Shown here: in pieces, positions 10,867 through 21,270 of the stretch
Layout of the letters: each line of letters starts with the position of its first letter
How positions within the stretch are numbered: the first letter of the stretch is position 1
DNA from: Purshia tridentata
Taxonomy: Eukaryota > Streptophyta > Magnoliopsida > Rosales > Rosaceae
Length of the DNA stretch: 30,318 nt
NCBI GenBank assembly: GCA_003254885.1
Contig: QANT01006477.1
Location: forward strand, 1 to 30,318
Direction of reading: 5' to 3'
Notes under the pieces: generated by a model
Database searches by the model: none
Seen by the model: only the letters and a program-made list of their open reading frames with translations
What the model was told of the DNA's origin: nothing
Translations under genes and position numbers: made by a program

Positions 10867-12672
10867 ACACATAACCAAACAGGAAAAAGAGCTTCTGTTT
10901 TTAAATTATGGATGAATTACACATGTATATATACTAACTAGCTATTAATTAGTTTAGTGTTATTTTTCTTCTCAATATTGATAGAGGTCCCAAATTTAAA
11001 TCTCCCTCCACATTTCAAAAAAATAAATTGTATTTTCTTTGCTTGATTATGCTTATATCGGTGAAGTATACAATTAAATGTGTCTCATCTTGATAATTGA
11101 AACTCAATTTAATTCATTTAAGATTCATTTTTTTTCTCCTAAGCCATGTTTCCATATTTTAAATTGTTTCATTAATTCTGTCAAATTTGTTGCGTAACAA
11201 TAAATGTCCAATTATAAAGTTGATTAATGAAATAGAAGATCGATGGAGAATTGAAGTGTCTGCTAATTAAGCTAAAATATTTTAGTTTAATTAGGGTAAT
11301 TAAAGACATGAAATCGGACATCAGTGGCCATATGTAGAACTTATTTAAAAACATACCCAACATATGTAGTAGTTTTCCTTTCTATATAGGCAAGGTACTA
11401 AAAGCTTAGCAACTTTTGATCCTTCTGGTGTTTCCTTGTAAAGGAAACCAAAACCACCAATAATTGAGCCGTTCGATTAAGTGATGTGATATACATAAAG
11501 GAAAAATTAAAACAGAAAATGAAAGAAAGTAGTAATTAAAACGACTTAAGGACCAATAAAGTTAATCATATCCTTCTAATTACTACGTAAAATATTAATT
11601 GTATCTCTTACATATAAAAAAGGAGCTATAATTTGCAGCTACAACAGACAGGCCTAGGCTGTACTACCTTTGTGGCTTTAACATATATGCATGGCCACAA
11701 GAGAATCTACCCCTGCCATTCACCGACATGAAGATGCAGTGAATTTAATCTTTTGATTTACAGGGTCAAAATTTATGTGCATTTCTTGTCTTATTATATA
11801 AATTAATCAAATTATTCTTATTCTAAGTTTGAAAGTAATTATTGAAATGCTTTTGCACTGAATTCTACCTTATATTGAGGAGCATAGGATTTACATATTA
11901 TGTAATTAATTTGTGTATACATGATTGTACTTATAAAGTTTATCTTGTTACATACAGTGGATGGACTATTAATAATTGCGACAATTTTATATATCCGCCA
12001 CTTTATTTAATTACCAAAGCGGTTCTTTTAATCTGCGCTATCAAACCACCATTATTGGCCATTTTCTGATAGTGATTAAAGTAGTAATTAAGTTGCATAG
12101 ATGAGTTACCTTCATAAGTACCACAAAATACTTTTGATCATGACATATGAGTGCAATTTTTTTATTTTTTAAAATAGGAAAAATTAGAGTTTAGTCCTTC
12201 TAACATTTCTTATTTGAAAAATAAATCTTAAGAATTTTTTTTCCTCTAAATAAAGCCCTTTGACCATTGCGGCATTGTCTTGTCAAAAAAATATGTTATT
12301 ATTTTTTTATTTTTTGAGGGTATAAGCTACGGGTCAATCTCATACATTCTTAGAGTATAGAATGAAGTTTGTAGAGGCTGCACGCCCAAAATCTCATAGT
12401 TAAAATTTAATATAAAGCCAACAAACTAACTCTTGAGAAAGAAGTAAAAATACACTATTGAACACTTGATGCTTAGTATGTGTGAAAAAAAATAGAAATT
12501 AATAGACAAATATTATGTAAAATGGAATGGTTATAATATTATTAGACTTTAGTTAGAATTTTAAAAATCATAAGGCTTTAGTCAATAAATTGTAAAATTA
12601 AAGAATCTGAAAGGAAGTCCATCTCTCTTTTAAATATAAGTAAATAGTTAGTGTTAATTCATAACCTAAACT

Positions 12673-12673
<1 letters not shown>

Positions 12674-12745
<72 letters not shown>
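12674..12745. repeat. 72-base uninterrupted A tract
   Basis: Seventy-two consecutive A residues followed abruptly by CCACACACACGCACGGATCC. It could be a retroposon tail, slippage expansion or an assembly-length artefact. No target duplication was found around it. Confidence 0.95.
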
Positions 12746-12747
<2 letters not shown>

Positions 12748-13809
12748 ACACACACGCACGGATCCTTCTTGATTGTTGTGTGACTCTGAGAATGTCTATT
12801 ATCTTTTCTGAAATGTGCTGGAAATGGAAGCACAGCGTTCAGTTTCTTGGCCGGGCTGAAAACCATGTCCTTTGCTGTCTCTTTCTCGCTGTCTCAAGCA
12901 TCAAATCTACTCCAACTAAACCAATATATGCAAATTATTTCCACAACTTTCCTCTTTCATATATGCTTTCTTCACAATCAGTGTATATGTGTTCGATCAC
13001 AGAGCTCGGTACGTAATAATTCATGCAGAGGCAGACACGTACTAGTACTACTACTTTCACATGACCGACAGACTTGAAAATACCAAAAAAGGTTGATATT
13101 CCATTTTTTAGTTTGGGAACAAAATCACAGAATTCAAGCGTTCCTCTTACATATATATACCTCATAGAGTCATATTCACACATTGCGTGCAGTACTATAG
13201 CTTCTACTTCATCTGATTACAAACGTGAGTTATAATTTGTTCATGTTAAGCACTGCACACCATGTGACTAGCTAGCCGACTAGGGGTGAAGGATGAAATT
13301 CTTTTTGTTCAAGAGGCACTTCAATAATATAAAGAGAGTAATTTCCTTTTGATTTTGTATTATAGTTGATGCTAATACATATATATAAACAAATCTAAAT
13401 CGATTCTTAAATTCATCATACTATTACCTATTCAATCAAAGGATTAAAAATCTATGGCTTGTGATATCAAAATCAAAGGATTAAAAATGTATTGTTTGTT
13501 ATACATCTTCGTACCATAGTATTTTCCCATATACCCTACTCAAATCCTTAAATTATCTCATTAATTTGCTGCATGCTTACATATATTTGTAAAATCGAAA
13601 ACCCTAAACCACTCAATAAACTAAACCCCACTCAATATTACATTCCTTTGCCTTTGTTTCTCATGGGAATTAATGAAAAACAAACCCACACGTACAAATT
13701 CAAATAAGATCGATCACATATATAAGAAAATAGAATAAAAAAGAAAGCTGAAATTGAAAATTAATTACTATGACAAATACTAGCAATTAATATATGTACT
13801 AAAATAGTA
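12746..13809. other. Gene-free spacer downstream of the bHLH gene
   Basis: Sequence right of the A tract (12746-13080) is less AT-rich than its surroundings but shows no conserved coding content. The bHLH 3' UTR must lie in the right-hand part; I saw no canonical AATAAA on the minus strand near 13400-13800. Confidence 0.5.
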
Positions 13810-15328
13810 CTAGACGCCTAACGTTCGGTCCAATACACGTCGCCTCTTCGATCTTTCATTCGAATTTGAGCGTTCCAGCAAAGACTTCAATGCATTCTGC
13901 AAGAAATGGACGGATTCAATGGTGTGGTCTTTATCGGCAGCCACTATGAGTACGTTGCGAATTCTTCCTCCGAGAGTGGCCATTTCAGCTTTGAGTGTCT
14001 TCAAATGGAGGGATTTTAGTATTTCGATCAGGTCAGGCAGGAGGTCGGATCGGTCCTCGCAGCACAATGAGGCCTTGAAAATAATTCTTCCATCGCTCGA
14101 ATAATCGCCGGAAGAGAGCACCGTGATTTCGTCAGTTTCGGACGGGAAAGTTTCGAGTTCAGTGATTTCTGAGGTTTGTTGCTTAAGCTCTTTCACTCTT
14201 TGAACCACCTTTGCCAACAGGGAGGCTTTGTCTGTCTGAAATTTTTTTGTTTAACATAAAAAGAAGAAGAAGAAGAAGAAGAAGAAGAAGAAATTAATAT
14301 TATTAATTAATTACAAACCCTAATTGTAAAAAGCTCAGAAACTTTCCCAAAACACCATTGATTGGTATTATTCCCTTTTTCTTTTTCAGATAGGAACCGT
14401 ACTTTTGAAACAGTTTGAACATTCAAAAGCTTCAAAACACTTTGTGTAGATCCAAGATCTCAGAATCTTAGTTTTTAAAAGCTAGCTATAGCATGCAGTT
14501 CATGATCAGAAGAAATCTTCTCTGGCTTGCAATAATAATTAATTAAGAATGATTAAATGAAATTAAGTTTGAGTTTATCAACTAACTAATTGACGAAACC
14601 CATAATATTCCTTCAATTAATTTGCATTAATATTGTAATTAATTCAACTAGTAATAGTTGGTACAAGTCATTGACAATAAATCTTTAATGCTTCCTGTAG
14701 GGTCAAAAGTTATAATCTAAAGTCTAGGATTCCAACTCCAGCAGTACTCTCTTTTGTTACCTTTTTCTCACCAACCAAACAGTAGTCAACAAAGAAAAAA
14801 AAAATGATTGTGGAAGCAAGAGAAAGGACCAAGACAAAGGAAAGTAAATTATAGGAGCCCTGAAAGCTCAAATTAATTTCAAACTATCAAACACAAACCC
14901 CGCAAAAATCCAATTTCACACTTATCTAGTTACTGAAAATTAGATATATTAATCCTAGCTTAGACTAATTAACATGTATATTAATTGCAAATTAAAACAT
15001 ATAAATTAAAGCATATAATATATACCTTGGAATTACAAGGAAGAAGAGCTCTGAGCTTATCAAGGTGAGAGTTAATTCGCTCTCTTCTTCTCTTCTCGGC
15101 CTCCTTGTGATTCTTCAAAGCAGCGAGGGCTCTATCCTGAGGTGTGGTGGTGTCACTGCTGACTCCAGAAACCTCCAGAGGGTAAAAGGAAGAAGAGCTG
15201 CAAAAGCTCTGCATAGCTGACAACTGATCGCATGAGTTTACCGGAAACGTCGGGCCGTACGGGCCGACGTTGATCAGGCCGTTTTGGGCAAGAAAACGAT
15301 AGAGTTCTTGGTTTTCAGGCTGCATCAT
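13810..15328 (-). CDS. bHLH transcription factor, TMO5/bHLH106-bHLH107 subgroup
   Basis: Two-exon gene: exon 1 15328-15026 (101 codons, phase 0), intron 14236-15025 (790 nt, GT-AG), exon 2 14235-13810 ending in TAG; 242 aa. The basic region around residues 74-85 carries the His74-Glu78-Arg82 pattern of E/G-box-binding bHLH proteins. The helix-loop-helix runs to about residue 120 and the intron falls in the loop, just before TDKASLL. Residues about 135-220 form the ACT-like C-terminal region typical of this subgroup, including SETDEI and KASLCCEDRSDLLPDL. A basic RSKRRR (229-234) may be a nuclear signal. The N-terminus, MQPEN plus a Ser-rich stretch, resembles Arabidopsis bHLH106/107 (TMO5-LIKE3/2) rather than the longer bHLH30/32. 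Two ATGs are adjacent (15328, 15325); family members start MQPE, so the second may be the real start. Known for the family: nuclear, dimerising with LHW-type bHLH partners in vascular and root development. The orthologue within the subgroup is not settled. Confidence 0.93.
14260..14292. repeat. (AAG)n/(TTC)n microsatellite in the bHLH intron
   Basis: About eleven AAG units on the plus strand. On the sense (minus) strand it reads TTC and ends about 25 nt before the exon 2 acceptor, so it lengthens the polypyrimidine tract of the only intron of the bHLH gene. Confidence 0.95.
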
Positions 15329-15470
15329 GATGATATGATATGCTCTGTGGTTATGGTGGAGATGGCGGTGGTGGTGTTAATTAGTTTCTTGTGGTTCTGC
15401 GTCTTTCTTCTGACTGATTGGTGTTGTTGTTGTCTTTGCTTTTTGACCAAGCTAGTGAAATAAGTGATGT

Positions 15471-15480
15471 ATTTATATAT
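15471..15480 (-). promoter_or_regulatory. Candidate TATA box of the bHLH gene
   Basis: Read on the minus strand this is ATATATAAAT, about 145 nt upstream of the bHLH ATG. It is a good plant TATA match at a plausible distance for a leader of roughly 110 nt. I see no ATG between it and the start codon. A W-box core (TTGACC) on the plus strand lies just inside the presumed leader near 15443-15448. Confidence 0.5.
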
Positions 15481-17080
15481 GAGTGAATATCAAAGTGTTG
15501 GGAAGCTTTCGGTGCGTGGTCTAACATATCCTTTTGTCTTTAGGGTTTTATATATCATATATCCGTGAATTTTGGGGTCCAAATGGTTGGGTTTGAGAGT
15601 TACTTTGTTTATTTGTCTTTCTAGTGGGGAAGGCCATGAGGAGATAGCAAAAGTGGTATAATGCGGATAAGAGTAAATAATGAGGTCCAAAACTTTTAAC
15701 AAATGAGGATATATATATTTGGGTCTGTCAATCTTGATCTCTAGCATTAGTTTCTTTTTGTTTATGGTAACTAAATAATTAAAGAGGTGATGTAATTAAT
15801 TCCTCACGAGTTGATGATATAATAGGGACTCATTTTCAATCTTTTAATTGACTTATGTATGAATTCAACCGCCTACTATTCTCGAAGAATTAATGAACAC
15901 ATATATTCATTTCAAATTATGGTATGAAAAGTCAAGCCATTTTTTCAGACCAAAAACAAAGCCAATTTTTCAATTTTAGGAAATTTTTCAAAACCTCCTT
16001 GCAATTTTTGTCACGTTAAAAAAATCCTGAAAGTCTTTCCTTTTTAAGTGTTCATCCAGTCTGTCAATCTATCAATAAATCGACAAGTTAATTTTGTGTC
16101 TCTTTTTTCTTTTCCTTTTTTTCTTAAGTCCACATGTTGTTGTCAGTTGCAAAAAATCACAACAGTAGAATATAGGTGAATCTTTTTTCTTGTACTTGGG
16201 TCTAATGCTAATACACTCATTTTTCACATGGGATGTAATAAAAAGATAAAAGATAATTGTATAAATATATATATATCCAATTGTTACTCTTTTTTATGCA
16301 ACTAACATTAATCTCTATTATTTTTTGTTTTTTTGTACGTAATGGTAACAAGTATTGAGTGATAGTAGCACTTGGCGGATCAATCAAAATATCATTTGGC
16401 AATATGGTCATGTCGATCGATTAACAACTTAAAAAGCAGAAAGTTGTTCTGTGAATCAAGGCCTGCTAGAAAAATATATAGATGATAGGAATTGAGAGTC
16501 GATGTATAATGAAGTCTCAATGTCTCAAGTGTATCGGTCTCGATGTATAGGCCTGCCAGAACTCATGACTTGACCAGGCTATTCTTATCCCCCTACGCTT
16601 CATAATCTGCATAATTAGTATCCTCTATCTGGTGCAGCCTTTGAACCTATGATCAAACCCCATCGCTTGCGTACGACTCAACATAGTTTGTTTCATCTAG
16701 CTTCTCAAGAGCAATAAATGAAGACATGTCTTGCAGATCGAGTTAATGGAGAGGCGGATGCATATCAAATCTTATATATAATCTTCATAGATAGGGCCAA
16801 GTTTAATTGTATGTTGAAAAACCTCAAAAAAGGGGCAAGCGGGGCAAGCCTTAATGGTGTAATTTTCAAGTCGCTAATCAATATTGAAGTCCTAAATTAT
16901 ATAATAGAAGCTAGCTAGAGGACAAGAATTGCATGAGATTAATTATGGTTACTATATATTGAAGTCTATGGTGTCTTACAGAAATTAAAGTCTTTTAACA
17001 TATGTGGGAGCGAGTATTCCAAAAAGTTAGTATACAAAATACATAGTGACAATTCGGGGGCCTAAAAGTCTCACTTGATC
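15481..17080. other. Spacer upstream of the bHLH gene
   Basis: Holds the bHLH distal promoter and possible TE debris at about 16440-16560, where TCGATGTATA and AGGCCTGC each occur twice. No gene seen. Confidence 0.5.
16097..16102 (+). promoter_or_regulatory. AuxRE core hexamer upstream of the bHLH gene
   Basis: TGTCTC about 770 bp upstream of the bHLH ATG, with another at 16521-16526 about 1.2 kb upstream. TMO5-type genes are auxin/ARF5 targets in Arabidopsis, but two hexamers in this span are near chance expectation. Confidence 0.2.
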
Positions 17081-17081
17081 C

Positions 17082-17099
17082 CACATTTGGCCAAATGTG
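17082..17099. promoter_or_regulatory. Perfect 18-bp palindrome with two E-boxes
   Basis: CACATTTGGCCAAATGTG is exactly self-complementary and contains mirrored E-box cores CATTTG and CAAATG. It lies about 72 bp upstream of a strong TATA motif, so it may be a dimeric transcription-factor site. Function is inferred. Confidence 0.45.
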
Positions 17100-17170
17100 A
17101 AAGGGAGGGTCCCCTTGCTTTTTTTTTTTAGGTCAGAATCCAGACTGAGTTACTAGCTTCCATATAAAAC

Positions 17171-17179
17171 TATAAAAGG
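17171..17179 (+). promoter_or_regulatory. Candidate TATA box, plus strand
   Basis: TATAAAAGG in the context ACTATAAAAGGGACC is a near-consensus plant TATA box pointing right, away from the bHLH gene. No protein-coding frame follows; the product could be a non-coding RNA, or this may be an LTR promoter remnant. Confidence 0.35.
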
Positions 17180-20058
17180 GACCATTCCCCACTCATAGAA
17201 GGATCGCTTCTTCATCAACCTCGCGATATCGATCTCTATTTCACTTTCAATATATGTGAATATATATATGTTACCTCTCAACTATTAAAGTGAAATATTT
17301 CTACCATTTGTGATATGAACACAGTAAATCCTTGTGTTTATGTATGTGTAACATACAAAAGAATAAACTAGTGTCATTATTTAACTTTGTTAAGCACTTG
17401 GTTGCTTTGCTTGCAGTGCATGTGAAATCCTTAAATAATGTTTTTAGAATAAATCCTTAATTAATTCAACTTCAATAAGTTGTTCTTCATTCCCATGCTT
17501 TTTCTGGGAGGGTGAAAAAAATTGAACTTGGGCCGGCCCCTTAATTGGTATATATATATATGGGTATCTGGGTAGAGCCAGGTTTGGGCCCTCCTCAACT
17601 CAAGAAATAGTAACCCAAATACTTGTAATCCATATAGCCGATATAGGTGATATGGGGGTAAGGACTGGCAATGACCAGATCCAAATCCATTCTCTAATTC
17701 CATACAAAACCACGTTAAGGGGCCATTGTTTGATGTCCAAATTTTGGAGTCCAGGTCTTAGGTTAAGACCCGGGTCGAGGATATATTCAAGTCTTGGGTT
17801 TAGGATTAGGGCTTGGAATTTAGCATATTAGTTTGAGGTTTATATATTTGACATCGAGTACTTAGTCCTGATCTAGGTTCAAGATTTAGGTTGGAATCAT
17901 CTGGATCCATATTTGAGACTCCGAACTCGCGTATAAAGTTTAGCTTGTAGAATATGAAGTCCTAGTATGGTGTAATTCACTTTTGTTGTATGCCAACAAA
18001 ATATTATATCATCTAATACTATTCTCTTATAATATGAGAAAGGGAAATTCGAATTTAAAATTTCTTCAATATTACTGAGAAAAATACCATTTTAACTGTA
18101 AGTTAGTTTGTCAAAATTATATTATTTAACTAAACCAACTGTTCTATCTCATGGTCTGCCAAACTCCACCCATTTGATTATTGATATATTGGATTAAGGT
18201 GCGTTTTTTTTTGGTGGTGAAAACAGGTTCTTTTGTCGCCACTTAAACCAATCTTTCACACATCTCCACCTTTATTTTTCTTAAAAAATCTCTTCGTATA
18301 AATTAAACCAGTCTTTCGCACCACTTTACAACTATATAATAACATCTACATAGCATGTAGAATGAGTGGCGTGGACGACCAACAAATCCCAAGTACACTT
18401 TCTTTCACTTTACTAGTGAACTAAACTATGGAATTTAGCAAACTTAATTAATTAAAAAAACAAAAGGCACAACAAAGAAAAGTTAGAAAACCTTGAATGA
18501 GGCTTGTAACCAAGTGGCACACGTGCTGCACATTCTTTGAAAGATCATTGAGAATACAATTTTTGCTGGGTTCATCATTATATTCTGTAACACCGGCCAT
18601 CTCATGCTTACCAACTTTTCATAGTTCAATCAGGTTCCCATGAAAAGGAATGGAAAAGGTGGAAGCACTTGAAATAAATAAGCAAACCAGACAGTCACTT
18701 TGGTTGAGATTGCTTGCACATATAAGCACTTTCCTTCATAATCACTGACATTGACTAGGTATAGGAGTGGAAAGGCAAATTGCACTTCTCTCTCTCTCTC
18801 TCCCCGAATCCTATTTTATTTTATAGTAGACCCTTAAATTTAGCTTGCTTTAACTGAAATTACGGCTTTTGATGAATTGAAATGATAGAACATGATTATG
18901 ATGGGTGTGATGAGATGTAGTTATGCAACTTGTCTCGTCGCTCAATTATTATTTGCCATATTGAGATGAAGCCATGGAAGGACAAAGCCACTTAAGTATG
19001 AATGCAAAAGAACTCAGTTCTGCTTTAACCAGTCCTCTCTCAAACACTTGGCTTTGTCATTCTAAGCATCAAGTTTTTTTTATCATCTCTACTTCTCCAG
19101 CATGCATGGTCAAGACTCAATTAAGATAAACCTTATCCCTTGCTTCCAAAACTCACAAATTATTAAGCAGTCTGTGTATGTCACTCTTTGGTTCAGTTCT
19201 AAAGTGTAACATGCTTCCAAACTACTCATTTCAGCTTCAAATTTCTCTATTTCAAACGTGACACAATGTGTTGTGAAATTCGCATAAAGCCTCAATGAGT
19301 TAGTTGTACTAACCTTGTTGTTTAACCAGACCTTCTACCACCATCTAAACACTGTGTCATTAATTAATGGATGGAAAACTACATGTTACTAAAAACAGAT
19401 ATATATCTTTAAAAAGATTTAATGATCAAAATACTTGTCTAGTCTAGATGTGGAGAATTTACAAACAACACTTTCCAAATTACAAACCCCACATAAGCCA
19501 TAAAAATATCCAGAAACCACTTCTATTTATTAATTTCCATGACAATGCAAGCTATTGGGATATGTCACTGTTGGCATCAATCCAAACAACACTTGGACAG
19601 GAACCCTTAATAAGGACACCCATTAATCCTAGTGTTTGAATTTTCAGATGCCTTATTCGATTGATCTTCTGTGAATTTGTACATATTTTCAAATTTATAT
19701 GTAGCTGATTTGATCGATCCTGATCCCCATCTAGAAGATAACATAATATTTGGGTTGATGTCAAAAATGGTTCAATGAGAAAATGAGAAGCTCACAAATT
19801 TGTGAATAAAATGATTAGAATATATAATGAGAGAGATTAGGCCCATATTAGAGAACATAAGAGGAAGTTCATTTAAGATGATCATTTCTAATAAGGTGAT
19901 TGACCCTACCTCCCCTACAATTCTTCAATGTGGGGATCAAATGAGTAGGCCAATAATGTGGCACAAACAGCATCGATCTAAAATATGCATGAGATTACCT
20001 AAATGTGAAGCTGAGCTCTAAGCGATGAAATAATTTGTTTATCAAAGTAGTAGTGAGC

Positions 20059-20091
20059 AAAAAGTGATTATTCAAAAATGAATCACTTTTT
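20059..20091. repeat. Short hairpin
   Basis: AAAAAGTGA pairs with TCACTTTTT and, past a 3-nt bulge, TTCA with TGAA around an AAAA loop. It is AT-rich and probably without function. Confidence 0.5.
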
Positions 20092-20775
20092 TTTATACAC
20101 CCTAGAAAAATCCTCAACAGCAATAACTCATCCCAACCTATTGGTATGGAGATAATTGATATAAGTGGTTTCCAACTGCAGCTACAATAGCTTACTGGTC
20201 ATAACCCTACAAGTAAAAGGGGTTCAATATCAATTTGTCAAACACAAAGAAAACACAAAATTTTATCCATTTTTGTAAAGTAATAATAATATTCTTGGCA
20301 GAACTTGCAGGCTTGCAGCAAAAGTAGCTGGTTTTTCATTTGGAAAGTAATTCTGTATCTCTCAGCGGTCCCTCCTGTTCCCCAATTCAAAGACCAAAAG
20401 CAGAGAGAAGTTTATGTGCGCTGCCAAACACATCCTTAAAGGGACACTTAATGAAACCAACCGACATGGGCTAGAGCTAGGCTTCCCCTCAGGATATCAT
20501 AGTCAGCTATGCCTATCTGTCCATCACATCCCAATAGGCAGCCTCTAGGTTTTGCTCATTTCATTTCTCAAGTTTCAGTCAAGATCTATGATCTATGATC
20601 TATCTATATCACAATATCTTTTTTGTATCTTATTCTTTTCACAATTTTTGTTTTTGTTTTTTTGTGGTGAATTTGTGCATGCAAGTAAAATGAGTGCAAT
20701 TAAGTGACAGCTGGTGACACAAAAGACTGAAAAGGCCAAAACCCAATAACCAATAGGTCCAATAGACGCACTTCT

Positions 20776-20781
20776 TTTATT
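20776..20781 (-). terminator. Possible polyadenylation signal of the PIN gene
   Basis: AATAAA on the minus strand about 490 nt past the PIN stop codon. Plant poly(A) signals are loose and this 3' UTR would be long, so the assignment is weak. Confidence 0.2.
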
Positions 20782-21270
20782 TTTGGTTGTGGAAAGCATG
20801 TAATGTTTGGTTTCAGAGTGAACACTTACAGAAAAAGCAGTTTGGCTTAGATGTCTTTCATAGATATTCCAATTGGGTTTTAATTCTTTTTTGTCCTTAG
20901 AAAAAGTTAGAAAACTAGAAGAGGCATCTCCCGCTACAAAACAAGCTTCACTTCATCAGAGAGAACAAAAGCAAAAGGCACAAAAGGTTCGTAGAAAAAG
21001 GCAAAATGAGAACAAAAGTAGCAGAGCCCCCCAAAAGCTCATTTCTCAATCAATTCTCTGATTCTACTTCTTCTCTCCATCAACCTTGTGTGAAGAGAAC
21101 TTGTCATTGTGTTTCCTCCTCCCAATCTCTATTTTCTTCGCTACGCGATCTTCTGAAAATCTACGTTGTTCATCTGTTAGATCCCCAAAAGCACAAAACC
21201 CCAAAAGCCAAAAGGTTAAGAACTACATTTTAACTACTATTTTCTGATCAACAGGTTAAGAGATTCTGTT

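Larger units (their letters stand above)
9770..12670. other. Gene-free AT-rich spacer
   Basis: Contains the two hairpins, the N and a small inverted repeat near 11426-11459 (GTTTCCTT/AAGGAAAC). I found no recognisable protein or RNA gene. Confidence 0.6.
17200..20850. other. Gene-free spacer between the bHLH and PIN genes
   Basis: Around 17700-17960 the text has repeated GTCTTGGG/TTTAGG-like phrases resembling TE debris. A CT run lies at about 18786-18802 and a small hairpin at 20059-20091. No gene with recognisable content. Confidence 0.5.

Noticed and set aside
12651..13016. Open frame of 121 codons with a poly-Lys run
   Set aside because: It exists only because the 72-base A tract lacks stops; no ATG is needed to explain it and the rest has no recognisable content.
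17461..17703. 80-codon minus-strand frame beginning MELENGFGSGHCQS
   Set aside because: It has a real ATG but no recognised domain; it looks like transposon-derived text and lies in a stretch of decayed repeats.
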